In this document: positions 1-7,642 of the stretch, in pieces | How the letters are laid out: each line of letters starts with the position of its first letter | Numbering within the stretch: the first letter of the stretch is position 1 | Origin: a virus | Virus record (IMG/VR): IMGVR_UViG_3300010391_000044 | Coordinates: 1 to 63,756 of that record | Direction: 5' to 3' (one strand) | Length of the DNA: 63,756 bases | Notes under the pieces: model-generated | What the model was told of the DNA's origin: nothing | What the model saw: the letters and a program-made list of their open reading frames with translations, nothing else | The model's database searches: none | Translations under genes and position numbers: made by a program

Positions 1-77
1 GCGGGCTGCGGTGGGAGGCGGTGAAACCGGTCCTGGCGCCGCTCCTGGTTGACAGATTCGTGGTGGTGCAGCGATGA
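1..77 (+). CDS. 3' end of an unidentified gene (partial)
   Basis: Only about 24 codons are present (frame from base 3, ending VVVQR and a TGA at 75-77). The stop overlaps the next start as ATGA, the coupling arrangement used throughout the window, and this is the main reason to accept the frame. Too little remains to suggest a function. Confidence 0.45.
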   Translation, partial: GLRWEAVKPVLAPLLVDRFVVVQR

Positions 78-640
78 TTCTCGTGGACGATGCTGGGTGG
101 GGATGTGCTGTGGGTGGCACCCTGATCGCGGCCTACCGGGTCGAGACGGGGGAGATCCAGGTGCGCGAGGTCCCCGTCTCCTACTTCCAGGGCGACCTCT
201 TCCGCGCACACGCCTACCTCGGGGCGTCAGCCATTGCTGCGGCAAGCGCCGTCACCACACTCCGGCAGCACGGCGAATCGGTTCAGATCTGCTCGGGCTA
301 CATCCACACGGCGACGCATCGGCAGCACGCGACCTGGAAGATCGTCAAGATCACCGGACCCTTCCAGGCGCGGATCGAGCAGGAGCTGAAGGACTATCTC
401 CACCAGCTCGGCTTTCCCTACCAGGGCTCGACCGAGGCCTACGGGAAGCTCTTCTTCGAGGCCATCCGGTGGCTCAAGGGGGGTAACCCGAACCGGGCCG
501 GGATGGATCCCGAGCGCGTCAAACTGGCCAAGACCGGCTGGGAGACCTTCGAGATCTACCGGAAGCATCCATATAAGCGAGCCGCGGAGATGACGGCAGC
601 GTTCAAGTCGAGACGGCGGTTCAACAGCCGGCGGGAGTAG
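74..640 (+). CDS. Hypothetical protein, possible RNase H-like fold
   Basis: 188 aa, soluble, not firmly recognised. The N-terminus ILVDDAGWG (acidic pair D5 D6), a VGG turn and an AAYR strand resemble the first hairpin of RNase H-like nucleases, and a block ICSGYIH near residue 73 could be a later strand; this is inference from strand pattern, not a family match. The C-terminus is strongly basic (KSRRRFNSRRE), consistent with nucleic-acid binding. The start overlaps the upstream stop, and the next gene follows after 13 bases behind a GAGGAGGGG ribosome-binding site, so it probably belongs to the same operon as the recombination genes that follow. Confidence 0.6.
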   Translation: MILVDDAGWGCAVGGTLIAAYRVETGEIQVREVPVSYFQGDLFRAHAYLGASAIAAASAVTTLRQHGESVQICSGYIHTATHRQHATWKIVKITGPFQARIEQELKDYLHQLGFPYQGSTEAYGKLFFEAIRWLKGGNPNRAGMDPERVKLAKTGWETFEIYRKHPYKRAAEMTAAFKSRRRFNSRRE

Positions 641-653
641 AGGAGGGGTTACT

Positions 654-1718
654 GTGAAACGATCATTGCGGATAGGCGCCATCACAACCGGGATCGGGTT
701 CTTTGTCATTGGGAACTTGGTAGGCCTGGCAGAGGAGTTTCGATTATTCAGCGCGCGGAGTACGGGCTTAAACCTGCTCGGTGTGCTAATCCTCTGCCTG
801 CAGATCGCCGTCCTGGTTATCCTCGGAGAATGGGTCTGGAAGATTATTCAGCGCAAGGCGCATCACCATATCCTGCCTCACCTGGGAGTGGTCATCGCCC
901 TGGCCATTCTGATCGCCGGATGCACGAACGTCCCACCGGGCTACGTGGGCATCCGCGTGAACTACTGGGGCAGCCAGAAGGGTGTGGAGGACTTTCCGGG
1001 CACGACGGGCATCCAGCTCTACAATCCGCTCTCGACCAGCATCTTTGAGTTCCCGACCTTCGTCCGCACGGCGATCTGGACACGCTCTCTGCACGAAGGC
1101 AGAAAGGTGAATGAGGAGATTAGTTACAACTCGGCAGAGGGCCTAGCCTTCACTGCCGACATCAGCTTGTCGTATCGGCTCTTGCCGGAGAAGGTGCCAC
1201 ACTTCTACGTGACGTTCCGATCAGATCACATTGACGATTTCACCCACGGCTTTCTTCGGAACGTCGCGCGGGATGCCTTCAACGAGGTCGCTTCCCAATA
1301 CAATGCAGACGAGTTATATGGGACGAAAAAAGAGAAGGTGCTGGTAGAGGCGAAAGAGCGTATCAATGCCAAAGTCGGCCCCATCGGCGTGGTCATCGAG
1401 CAGTTTGGATATATCGGAGCGCCCCGACCACCGGATAATGTCGTGGATGCAATCAATGGCAAGATCAAGGCGACCCAAGATGCCATCCGCACGGAGAATG
1501 AGGTCCGGGCCGCCAAGGCAGAGGCCCAGAAGTCTATTGCCAAGGCGAACGGGGAAGCTCAAGCGAACCAAATCCTCACGGCGTCCTTGTCGCCGATGTT
1601 AATTCAATGGCGTCAACTGAATTTGACCCAAGAAGCGATCCAGAAGTGGGACGGAAAGAGGCCAATGGTCGAGGGCGGGGCGAGCGGACTACTCCTGAAC
1701 ATCACCCCCCAGCGATAG
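654..1718 (+). CDS. Band 7/SPFH (prohibitin-like) membrane protein
   Basis: 354 aa. Two hydrophobic segments (about residues 8-26 and 41-60) precede a third ending in a lipobox-like LIAGC at residue 90, followed by the band 7 motif VPPGYVGIRV and PTFVRTAIW. A helical Ala/Glu/Lys-rich stretch (residues 275-310) is the usual SPFH coiled coil used for oligomerisation. Family members form ring or cage assemblies on membranes and often control membrane proteases; in phages the role is unknown. The GTG at 654 is chosen because of the GAGGAGG upstream. Oddity: bacterial relatives often start just before the lipobox as lipoproteins, whereas here about 70 residues with two extra membrane segments precede it. 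Confidence 0.82.
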   Translation: MKRSLRIGAITTGIGFFVIGNLVGLAEEFRLFSARSTGLNLLGVLILCLQIAVLVILGEWVWKIIQRKAHHHILPHLGVVIALAILIAGCTNVPPGYVGIRVNYWGSQKGVEDFPGTTGIQLYNPLSTSIFEFPTFVRTAIWTRSLHEGRKVNEEISYNSAEGLAFTADISLSYRLLPEKVPHFYVTFRSDHIDDFTHGFLRNVARDAFNEVASQYNADELYGTKKEKVLVEAKERINAKVGPIGVVIEQFGYIGAPRPPDNVVDAINGKIKATQDAIRTENEVRAAKAEAQKSIAKANGEAQANQILTASLSPMLIQWRQLNLTQEAIQKWDGKRPMVEGGASGLLLNITPQR

Positions 1719-1731
1719 GAGGATCACACCG

Positions 1732-2850
1732 ATGAATCTCCGCTGCTCCGCGTTACCCCTGGCCTTCAAGTGTGCGGGATCTCTGCGCCCCGCCGAGGGC
1801 GAGGTCCTGATCGACCCCGTGGAAGAAGGCGGCCAACTCGGATCAGCCGTCCACGAGGCCCTGGCCCACCTGGTCAGCACGAATACTCTGCTTGATGTCC
1901 GGCCTCTCGCGCTCAAGTATGAGACCGATCCAGACGAGGTGGGGCGTCTGACCTACTATGGGAACATCGCCTGGCAGCAACTGCGCCCAGCCTTTCCTGA
2001 TCCGATGGTGGAGCAGGAGGTCAACGTCGAGGGAGACCAGCCGCTCACCGGGCACATGGACGTCCTTTCCTACACCGCAGAGGTCGCGGCGATCCTGGAT
2101 TGGAAGTCCGGCTATAAGCAGTCGGATTTCTACCATCAGCTCATGGGGTACGCGCAACTCCTGTTTCGAGTGAGCGGCATGCAGACGGTGCGCTGCTCGG
2201 TGGTCTGGCTGCGCGAACAGACCATCGAGACCTTCACCGTCTCGCGGGACGAAGGCGCGGCCTGGGCCGAATCCTTGGACAAGCAGGTCATCGCTTGGGA
2301 CGGCGTCTACCATCCCGGGGAACACTGCACCTTCTGCCGACGCTTCTCCTCCTGTCCCGCCCGCATGGCCATGGCGCGCGCCGCGATCGAGGAGATCGGG
2401 GGACCGCCGCTGACCGATCTTCTGGATGTGCAGGAGATTCGGGCCCACATGCCAGCCGTCGCAACCCTGTACCGGACCGGCAAGATCGCCCTGGCGAATA
2501 AGGTGCTGGATCGTATCAACAACTTGGTCCGGCTATACATCAAAACGGTTGGGCCGATCCCGCTCGATGCGACCACCGAGCTGGCCCTGGTCGAGGAGCC
2601 GCGAGATCAGATTGATCCTCTCAAGGCGTGGCCGATCATCACGAAGTATTTGACCGACGTCGAGTTCGCCCCGGCGGTGAAGATCGGGAAGACCGCGCTG
2701 TTGGATGCGATCGCTCTCAAGGCGGGCAAGGGTAAGGGGGCTGGGGCGAAACGGCAGCTCATGGAGGAGCTGAAAGCCGCCTGGGCGGTGACCAATGTGC
2801 CTGTGTTCAAAATGAAGGAACGACCGATCCAGAAGGAGTTACAGCCATGA
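1732..2850 (+). CDS. PD-(D/E)XK exonuclease with Cas4/AddB-type iron-sulfur cysteines (DUF2800-like)
   Basis: 372 aa. The nuclease core is visible as H41 (SAVHEAL), D110, then ILDWKSG with D123 and K125, and a QLMGYAQLL helix. One cysteine near the N-terminus (C14) and three at the far end in the pattern C199-x2-C202-x5-C208 match the four-cysteine iron-sulfur arrangement of AddB and Cas4 nucleases. The expected role is 5'-3' or 3'-5' resection of DNA ends during phage recombination. It overlaps the next gene, a putative annealing protein, by 4 bases, the usual exonuclease/annealase pairing. ATG at 1732 follows AGGAGGATCAC. Confidence 0.85.
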   Translation: MNLRCSALPLAFKCAGSLRPAEGEVLIDPVEEGGQLGSAVHEALAHLVSTNTLLDVRPLALKYETDPDEVGRLTYYGNIAWQQLRPAFPDPMVEQEVNVEGDQPLTGHMDVLSYTAEVAAILDWKSGYKQSDFYHQLMGYAQLLFRVSGMQTVRCSVVWLREQTIETFTVSRDEGAAWAESLDKQVIAWDGVYHPGEHCTFCRRFSSCPARMAMARAAIEEIGGPPLTDLLDVQEIRAHMPAVATLYRTGKIALANKVLDRINNLVRLYIKTVGPIPLDATTELALVEEPRDQIDPLKAWPIITKYLTDVEFAPAVKIGKTALLDAIALKAGKGKGAGAKRQLMEELKAAWAVTNVPVFKMKERPIQKELQP

Positions 2851-4034
2851 AGATCGAGAACGGTGGAGTGCCGGCCACCCGAGAACCCGGTATGATCGAC
2901 GTTGCACAGACCCGCGCGGCGCAAGAGGTCCAGGCCGCGATGATCATGGCCAAGCGGTTTCCCCGCGACGAGACCGCGGCGATCGCGCGGATCCTCCAGG
3001 CGTGCAAGCGGAAGACGCTGGCGGAGCAAAGCCAGTATGCCTATCCCCGCGGCGGAACGAAGGTGGAAGGCGCGAGTATCCGTCTCGCCGAGGTCCTGGC
3101 CCAGAACTGGGGCAACATCGAGAGCGGCGTCATCGAGCTGGAGCGGAAGGAGCGCGAGTCCATCGCGATGGCCTACTGTTGGGACCTGGAGTCGAACGCC
3201 CGGGACGTCAAGATTTTTACCGTGCCCCATGTCCGCGACCGCAGCGAGGCGAAGGGTGGGAGCGTAGAACTCTCGGATGGCCGGGACATCTACGAGCTGG
3301 TGGCCAATATGGGGGCCCGGCGCAAGCGGGCCTGCATCCTGGCGATCATTCCTGGGGACGTCCTGGATGGCGCCATGGAGCAGTGCGACAAGACCATGGA
3401 GGGAGACGCGAAAGAGCCACTGATCGACCGCGTTCGGAAGATGGCCAGCGCCTTCGCGGACCTGTCCGTGGCGATCCCGCTCCTGGAGCGCCGCCTCGGC
3501 CATGTGCTGGACGCCACCACTGAGGCCGAACTGGCCGGCCTACGGAAAATCTTCGCGAGCCTGCGCGACGGCATGTCGAAACGGGAGGACTGGTTCCAGA
3601 TGCAGCCTGGCGAGGGCGTGCCGGAAGGGAAGCAGGCGTTCGGGTTTAAGGCGAAAGCCGAGGCGTCCGCAGCGGGTCAGACCCCACTGACACCCGCGTC
3701 CAATCCGCAATCCGACTCGCCGCAGACCCCACCGCCCTCTGCGGCCGAGGGGGCACCCTCGGAGGCTCAGGCTCCTCCGGGGGCGTCCGCCCCTGCGCCT
3801 CCGCAGTCTCCCCGGCCGTCTGCCACCCTCCTGCCTGCCAGCGACCAGGAGACCTTGGCGGTCCTGATGAAGGATATCCAGGCCCTGGCCACGACCAAGG
3901 GGGTCAAGCTGCAGGACATCAATGCGTTCGCCAAGAAGCGGTACGGGCGGGAACTCGTCCACTCCAAGATCGTGGATCTGCAGGCGATGAAGGGCAAGCT
4001 GGGACAGCATCCGAAGGGCGAGAAGTTCGAGTAG
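2847..4034 (+). CDS. Putative phage single-strand annealing/recombination protein
   Basis: 395 aa. Residues about 20-260 resemble a widespread phage family I recognise by AKRFPRDE, ILQACKRKTLAEQ, YPRGGTKVEGASIRLAE and ANMGARRKRACILAIIPGDV; members are usually found beside exonucleases and are thought to be annealing (Rad52/RecT-like) proteins. Residues about 270-315 are a low-complexity Pro/Ala/Ser linker, followed by a small C-terminal helical domain. The overlap with the upstream Cas4-like nuclease supports a two-part recombination system. The annealase role is inferred from context; the family membership is the more secure part. Confidence 0.7.
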   Translation: MKIENGGVPATREPGMIDVAQTRAAQEVQAAMIMAKRFPRDETAAIARILQACKRKTLAEQSQYAYPRGGTKVEGASIRLAEVLAQNWGNIESGVIELERKERESIAMAYCWDLESNARDVKIFTVPHVRDRSEAKGGSVELSDGRDIYELVANMGARRKRACILAIIPGDVLDGAMEQCDKTMEGDAKEPLIDRVRKMASAFADLSVAIPLLERRLGHVLDATTEAELAGLRKIFASLRDGMSKREDWFQMQPGEGVPEGKQAFGFKAKAEASAAGQTPLTPASNPQSDSPQTPPPSAAEGAPSEAQAPPGASAPAPPQSPRPSATLLPASDQETLAVLMKDIQALATTKGVKLQDINAFAKKRYGRELVHSKIVDLQAMKGKLGQHPKGEKFE

Positions 4035-4038
4035 GTGT

Positions 4039-4587
4039 ATGCCGGATATCGTCGTGACGGTCCCCAAGGACAAATGGGGGGAGTGGATCGCCGAAGGGGA
4101 TCTCGCAGGGGATTCCTGGTCCGGCACCGCCTATGCGTTCTCCATCGGTCCGAGAAACATCCCACACATTGGCGCGGGTGAGCGCGTGTATGTCGTCGCG
4201 CATGGCCGCCTCCGGGGCTACGCTCTGTTCCGCTCCATCCGGCCAGAAGCGAACGGCTGGGGGATCGTCCGGGGCGGGGAAGCCGTGGCGGTCACCATTC
4301 CGGATCCCATCCGGGGGTTTCAGGGATGGCGCTACCGGTGGTGGAACAGGGACGACGAGGTCCCGTTTCCGGATTGGAAGGAGGCCGGCGTCCGGAAGTT
4401 GCGCTGTCGATTCTGCTCCTTCGAGGTGGCCGTCGTTCGCCGGCTCAAATCCGGCAAGGTCCGGATGGGCCGGGATACGCTGACCTGGCATGTGCGGGAG
4501 AAGCATCCGGCAGAGTACGCGAAGATCCGATCGTTCGTCGGCCGGTCCTCCACGTCCACACGGAGGCCGACCGCAGATGACGAATAA
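4039..4587 (+). CDS. PUA/EVE-like protein with C-terminal zinc finger
   Basis: 182 aa. The first 115 residues (VVTVPKDKWGEWIAEGD, FSIGPRNIPHIGAGERVYVVAHG, LRGYALF) look like a PUA/ASCH/EVE-type beta barrel, a fold used to bind modified bases or RNA. The tail carries a C2H2-like finger: CRFCSF then HVREKH. It begins 5 bases after the annealing protein gene and probably shares its transcript. A role in sensing or handling modified nucleic acid is plausible but not shown by the sequence. Confidence 0.55.
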   Translation: MPDIVVTVPKDKWGEWIAEGDLAGDSWSGTAYAFSIGPRNIPHIGAGERVYVVAHGRLRGYALFRSIRPEANGWGIVRGGEAVAVTIPDPIRGFQGWRYRWWNRDDEVPFPDWKEAGVRKLRCRFCSFEVAVVRRLKSGKVRMGRDTLTWHVREKHPAEYAKIRSFVGRSSTSTRRPTADDE

Positions 4588-4741
4588 CTGTGCTGGCGGG
4601 CGGCGTGTCGCGCACGACCATGAGGGCTAAGGGGACCGTGGCTCGGGCACCGCTATCGAAGCAGGGTAGATGGGAGAGCAGTCCGGCCGGAAATCCGGCC
4701 CCGCTAGCACTTCACGGAGGGCGAAGAGAAGGAGAATACCC
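4588..4741 (+). other. Non-coding gap with a perfect hairpin and repeat motif A
   Basis: About 150 bases without a convincing gene. GGCCGGAAATCCGGCC (4685-4700) is a perfect 7-bp hairpin without a T-run, so it is not a standard terminator. It is followed by AGCACTTCACGGAGGGCG, a variant of a motif repeated near 5193. Confidence 0.5.
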
Positions 4742-4924
4742 GTGGCACAAGGACAGGCAACCAAGGAAGAAGCGGTGAAGGTGAAGGAAGCCTTCGATGA
4801 GGTCTTCAGGGCTCTACCCAAGAGCAAGACGATGGATTTCATCGGCCACGCAAACGACATTTATCTGTTTCTCGAAGCGGCAGCACGGGTGCTTCCAACT
4901 GAGAAAGCGGAGAAGAAGCGGTAG
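4742..4924 (+). CDS. Small helical protein, unknown function
   Basis: 60 aa from a GTG at 4742, preceded by AAGGAGA at good spacing. The product is charged and mostly helical (KEEAVKVKEAFDEVFRAL, then MDFIGHANDIYLFLEAAARVL). No recognisable domain. It opens a series of very small genes separated by repeated intergenic motifs. Confidence 0.6.
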   Translation: MAQGQATKEEAVKVKEAFDEVFRALPKSKTMDFIGHANDIYLFLEAAARVLPTEKAEKKR

Positions 4925-5006
4925 CCCGCACCAGCACTCCGATGTGCGGCTCGGCATGCGCACACGTCCTGGGCAGAAGACCTTACGAGGCAGGCCCGGA
5001 GGTGTC

Positions 5007-5026
5007 GAGCCGCCTTCACGAAGGGG
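5007..5026 (+). repeat. Intergenic repeat B, copy 1
   Basis: GAGCCGCCTTCACGAAGGGG, identical over 20 bases to 5289-5308. Each copy sits just upstream of a tiny gene (start 5035 and 5316) and its AAGGGG end supplies the ribosome-binding site. The core CCTTCACGAAGG is a short inverted repeat. Confidence 0.8.
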
Positions 5027-5034
5027 TGTGAGTG

Positions 5035-5187
5035 ATGGAACCGCCAGAACCTGTATCTGATTGCCGTCAACCATGCGAACCTCCTGGCTGTGACGAATGC
5101 TCGAATTATTGGCAGCGCATGGAACGTGAGGGCTTCTGGAAGAATGGACGATGGACTGATAAGGGCTGGAGAGAGATTACAAAGTAA
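5035..5187 (+). CDS. Tiny Cys-rich protein, unknown function
   Basis: 50 aa (begins MEPPEPVSDC). Four cysteines in CRQPCEPPGCDEC suggest a single metal site, followed by a Trp/Arg-rich tail (YWQRMEREGFW, WTDKGWREITK). The ribosome-binding site is the AAGGGG of repeat B. No family recognised. Confidence 0.6.
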   Translation: MEPPEPVSDCRQPCEPPGCDECSNYWQRMEREGFWKNGRWTDKGWREITK

Positions 5188-5288
5188 TACCGCCAGCACT
5201 TCACGAGGGCGGCTCGGGGAGGGAGGTCAGATGTCAAGGGCGGATGTGGGCCGGGCGTGTATCGTAACGGTTCGCCACATAAGTACCC

Positions 5289-5308
5289 GAGCCGCCTTCA
5301 CGAAGGGG
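5289..5308 (+). repeat. Intergenic repeat B, copy 2
   Basis: Second exact copy of the 20-base element at 5007-5026. About 96 bases upstream lies motif A (near 5193, CCAGCACTTCACGAGGGCGG), mirroring the A-then-B order before the previous small gene (degenerate A near 4931). The pair looks like a duplicated intergenic module. Confidence 0.8.
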
Positions 5309-5315
5309 GTGACAG

Positions 5316-5405
5316 ATGAACCCGATACTCTGGGTGATGGTTGCGTTTACTGGTATTGTCTTGATCGCCGTCTATTTCCTTGCACGTAAAGGCTCTAGAC
5401 AATAA
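5316..5405 (+). CDS. 29-residue single-pass membrane peptide
   Basis: Reads MNPILWVMVAFTGIVLIAVY and then FLARKGSRQ. It is one clean hydrophobic helix (about 20 residues) with a basic end, so it should sit in the inner membrane with the tail in the cytoplasm. The ribosome-binding site is in repeat B. Such phage micro-membrane proteins can be holin-like or inhibitory, but nothing here decides the role. Confidence 0.6.
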   Translation: MNPILWVMVAFTGIVLIAVYFLARKGSRQ

Positions 5406-5439
5406 CCCCGCCCCTCGGCGCGGGGCGAGGAGGGATAGG

Positions 5440-5679
5440 GTGAGCATTCTTTCATGGTTTCTTAGCTTTCGTTTTATGAAACCTGCCGTGAAGTGGGCAT
5501 GGAGTAATCCGGCAGCCAAAACCGCTGCCGCGTTTTACAAGACGGGCAAACTGCCATGCTGTGGATCAACGGAGTTCCTAGAGGGTCCATCAGGAGGATT
5601 AAGCATGAACATCGAGTGTGCCGAATGTAAGCAACGCTGGAACATTACTCCTACGATGGGCTTACTTGATCCAATTTAA
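5440..5679 (+). CDS. Small zinc-ribbon protein
   Basis: 79 aa from GTG at 5440 (GAGGAGG 6 to 10 bases upstream). An aromatic/basic N-terminus is followed by LPCCGS and IECAECKQRW, giving two Cys pairs of a zinc ribbon. The ribosome-binding segment GCGGGGCGAGGAGG recurs exactly before the next gene (5682-5695). Confidence 0.6.
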   Translation: MSILSWFLSFRFMKPAVKWAWSNPAAKTAAAFYKTGKLPCCGSTEFLEGPSGGLSMNIECAECKQRWNITPTMGLLDPI

Positions 5680-5701
5680 CTGCGGGGCGAGGAGGCGGGG
5701 G

Positions 5702-6253
5702 ATGAGTGATCACTGTGAAGGATGTAGTGTCCACAGGAAGGATATCGGCCATATGCACCCCGATCCAGACTGTCCTGGGGTGGACAGTGACCTCCGCACC
5801 CGCCTCGCCGCTGCCGAGGACAAGTTGAAGCGATGTACCTGTGATTATGAGATTGTCACATTACCCACCGGAATCGTAATTCATCGTGGTGAGTTGCGCT
5901 GCGCTATTCAACAAAAGATACAGGTACACAACCAAATCACCGAGGCATTATTGACACAATTAGAGGCTGCTGAGACCGCTCTCGCCGCTGCGGAGGCTGA
6001 GCACACAAGGGCAATGGTGCTTCTCAATCCAGTCTCCAAAGATGAGACATTGCTTGGAGCAATTAAGAATGTTCTTCAAGCAGAAATGTCTGCGGTGGAG
6101 AATGCAACGGAAGCTATAAGACAATGGGAGAACATGCAGGCCGCCCTCGCCGTGGCGGGGAAGATGGCGACAGGACTTGCAAATGGGCGAGATCGCTTCT
6201 ACTTAGAAGTATTGGCCGCCCGCTTCCACGAGGCGATGGGGAAGGTGAAATGA
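5702..6253 (+). CDS. Coiled-coil protein with N-terminal Cys/His cluster
   Basis: 183 aa. CEGCSVHRKDIGHMHPDPDC looks like a metal-binding head; the rest is Ala/Glu-rich helix (TRLAAAEDKLKRC, LTQLEAAETALAAAEAE) typical of coiled coils. Start ATG 5702 follows GAGGAGGCGGGGG. The stop overlaps the next ATG. No function recognised; small phage proteins of this type are common in early regions. Confidence 0.65.
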   Translation: MSDHCEGCSVHRKDIGHMHPDPDCPGVDSDLRTRLAAAEDKLKRCTCDYEIVTLPTGIVIHRGELRCAIQQKIQVHNQITEALLTQLEAAETALAAAEAEHTRAMVLLNPVSKDETLLGAIKNVLQAEMSAVENATEAIRQWENMQAALAVAGKMATGLANGRDRFYLEVLAARFHEAMGKVK

Positions 6254-6741
6254 CGCCAAAACATTTGAATGAATTCGCCGCGCAATATATTCATCCCTAT
6301 ACTTCTGGAATGATAAAGGTTCCTGTCTCGGAGCTACGAGACATAGCCTACAGCCTCACCGCCGCTCTCACGCGAGCGGAGACGGCGGAGCGGGAGCGGG
6401 AAGTAGTTTCTGCACTTGCCCGCGAATTGCAGGACGATCTCGCTGAATTGTTCACGGAGCGTGACGCCGCCCGCGCCGAGCAGCGAGACATCCTGGATCG
6501 ACTTGCGAGACTGTTGGACGCCTGCTCCGAGGAACGCTACCAAGAATTAAAGAGTTGGGAGGCGCAAGCTCGCAGATGGGAGTCTGAAGGAGATATGTAC
6601 GGATGGAACTTCCATCAAGGAATGGCGGCAGGCGCGAATTGGTGCGACATCATCTATCGCCAACTCGGGCGAGAAATCGAGACGATCCGCAAAGAGGCTA
6701 AAGCCATCCTCACCCCCCAGCCCCCGGCGGAGGAGACCTAG
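6250..6741 (+). CDS. Coiled-coil protein ending in PPAEE
   Basis: 163 aa, mostly helical and highly charged (TRAETAEREREVVSALAREL, ERDAARAEQRDILDRLARLL). The last residues QPPAEET are encoded by a repeat (CAGCCCCCGGCGGAGGAG) that also contains the ribosome-binding site of the next gene. Starts by ATGA overlap with the preceding gene. Confidence 0.65.
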   Translation: MTPKHLNEFAAQYIHPYTSGMIKVPVSELRDIAYSLTAALTRAETAEREREVVSALARELQDDLAELFTERDAARAEQRDILDRLARLLDACSEERYQELKSWEAQARRWESEGDMYGWNFHQGMAAGANWCDIIYRQLGREIETIRKEAKAILTPQPPAEET

Positions 6742-6980
6742 TGGAAACCCTGTGGGGGGAGGAGCTTCCCAGCGACCCGCTCATGCGTCGTGTCATACTC
6801 TGGAGGGCTATCGCGCTGCTGGCCGCCTGCGGAAAGGCACCCGTGCAAAAGGTCCTGATGTGCCTTGTGATGGATGTTGTGCGCCCGCCGAGCGACGATG
6901 AATTGCGCTCACTATTGTCTGAGGCCCGTGAGGCGGTCAAGGCCGACCCTGCTTCCCAGCCCCCGGCGGAGGAGCCATGA
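6741..6980 (+). CDS. Small helical protein ending in PPAEE
   Basis: 79 aa from GTG 6741, overlapping the upstream stop by one base. A central helix-rich part (RRVILWRAIALLAACGKAPV) is followed by RPPSDDELRSLLSEA and the tail QPPAEEP. No known domain. Both ends are bounded by the junction cassette. Confidence 0.6.
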   Translation: METLWGEELPSDPLMRRVILWRAIALLAACGKAPVQKVLMCLVMDVVRPPSDDELRSLLSEAREAVKADPASQPPAEEP

Positions 6981-7252
6981 TACCTACAAAGATTCCGCCC
7001 ACGACGGGCGAATGGTGGGATGTCGTGTACGCGAAGAATCAACCGGAGTACATCCCTCTCCCAGCGATCAGAAACGACACAGGGGCCGTCATCACCTGCT
7101 GGCAGATGTCCTGGCGAGAACGACTCGCAGCCCTGCTGTACGGGAAGATATTCCTTACGATGCTCACGTTCAACAAGCCGCTCCAGCCGGTGAGACTGGG
7201 TACGCGCTTGCCGGAATTCGACAGGAAGCCCCCAGTGGAGGAGACGCGGTGA
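6977..7252 (+). CDS. Conserved small phage protein (WRERL family)
   Basis: 91 aa. The block VITCWQMSWRERLAALLYGK followed by IFLTMLTFNKPLQPV is one I recognise as recurring in small uncharacterised proteins of many phages. No catalytic motif. The tail KPPVEETR comes from the third junction cassette. Overlaps its neighbours by 4 bases on both sides. Confidence 0.7.
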   Translation: MIPTKIPPTTGEWWDVVYAKNQPEYIPLPAIRNDTGAVITCWQMSWRERLAALLYGKIFLTMLTFNKPLQPVRLGTRLPEFDRKPPVEETR

Positions 7253-7383
7253 CCAAACGGATCTTGTGTGTAAATGGGGATGGCCGACCTATTCGCCATC
7301 CGTCAAAAGTCCTGTGCGCCGTGTGTTTTGCAAAACTCGATAAGAAATTGAACGATCTTGTCACTATGCTGAAGCGGGCATGA
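7249..7383 (+). CDS. 44-residue basic protein with a Cys pair
   Basis: Starts at GTG 7249 overlapping the upstream TGA (GTGA). Contains C7 and VLCAVCFAKLDKKLNDL, a half zinc-knuckle followed by a helix. The fourth junction cassette begins immediately at its stop. Function unknown. Confidence 0.55.
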   Translation: MTKRILCVNGDGRPIRHPSKVLCAVCFAKLDKKLNDLVTMLKRA

Positions 7384-7405
7384 AGCCCCCGGCGGAGGAG
7401 CGGGA

Positions 7406-7642
7406 ATGAGCGAGCCCTACACCCTGGCCCGAAAAGGCGAAGGCCTCCTCTTCGTCCGCCATCCGCGCTATGGGAAGCAGCTCTGGACGCTCTCCATCCG
7501 CCCAGTCACCAGGAAGTATTGGGACCGCCTCTGCACGATGTGTGGCCAGCGGCTCGGGTATCATCGGGCCTACCGCCCGATCACTAATCTGGGGAACCGG
7601 ATGCACCGGATCTGCAAGGCGTGTGGGGAGAAGGCGACGTGA
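7406..7642 (+). CDS. Small zinc-finger protein
   Basis: 78 aa. CTMCGQRLGYHRAYRPI and RICKACGEKA form a four-cysteine zinc site at residues about 43-76; the N-terminal half is a short beta-rich segment. The ribosome-binding site is GGAGGAG of the junction cassette. Probably nucleic-acid or protein binding; no specific role. Confidence 0.65.
   Translation: MSEPYTLARKGEGLLFVRHPRYGKQLWTLSIRPVTRKYWDRLCTMCGQRLGYHRAYRPITNLGNRMHRICKACGEKAT

Larger units (their letters stand above)
6718..7400 (+). repeat. Four copies of a gene-junction cassette
   Basis: CAGCCCCCGGCGGAGGAG occurs exactly at 6718-6735 and 6957-6974, with close copies at 7226-7243 (AAGCCCCCAGTGGAGGAG) and 7383-7400 (AAGCCCCCGGCGGAGGAG). 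Each copy encodes the C-terminus PPAEE or PPVEE of the upstream gene (copy 4 begins at its stop) and its GGAGGAG is the ribosome-binding site of the downstream gene. Confidence 0.88.

Noticed and set aside
4590-4778. 62-codon plus-strand frame
   Set aside because: Passes through the hairpin and repeat A, no ribosome-binding site, and overlaps the better supported gene at 4742.
5231-5389. 52-codon frame with GGGAGG upstream between repeat A and B
   Set aside because: It reads through repeat B and overlaps the membrane peptide at 5316 in another frame; the corresponding first A-B module has no start codon, so this looks like intergenic sequence.
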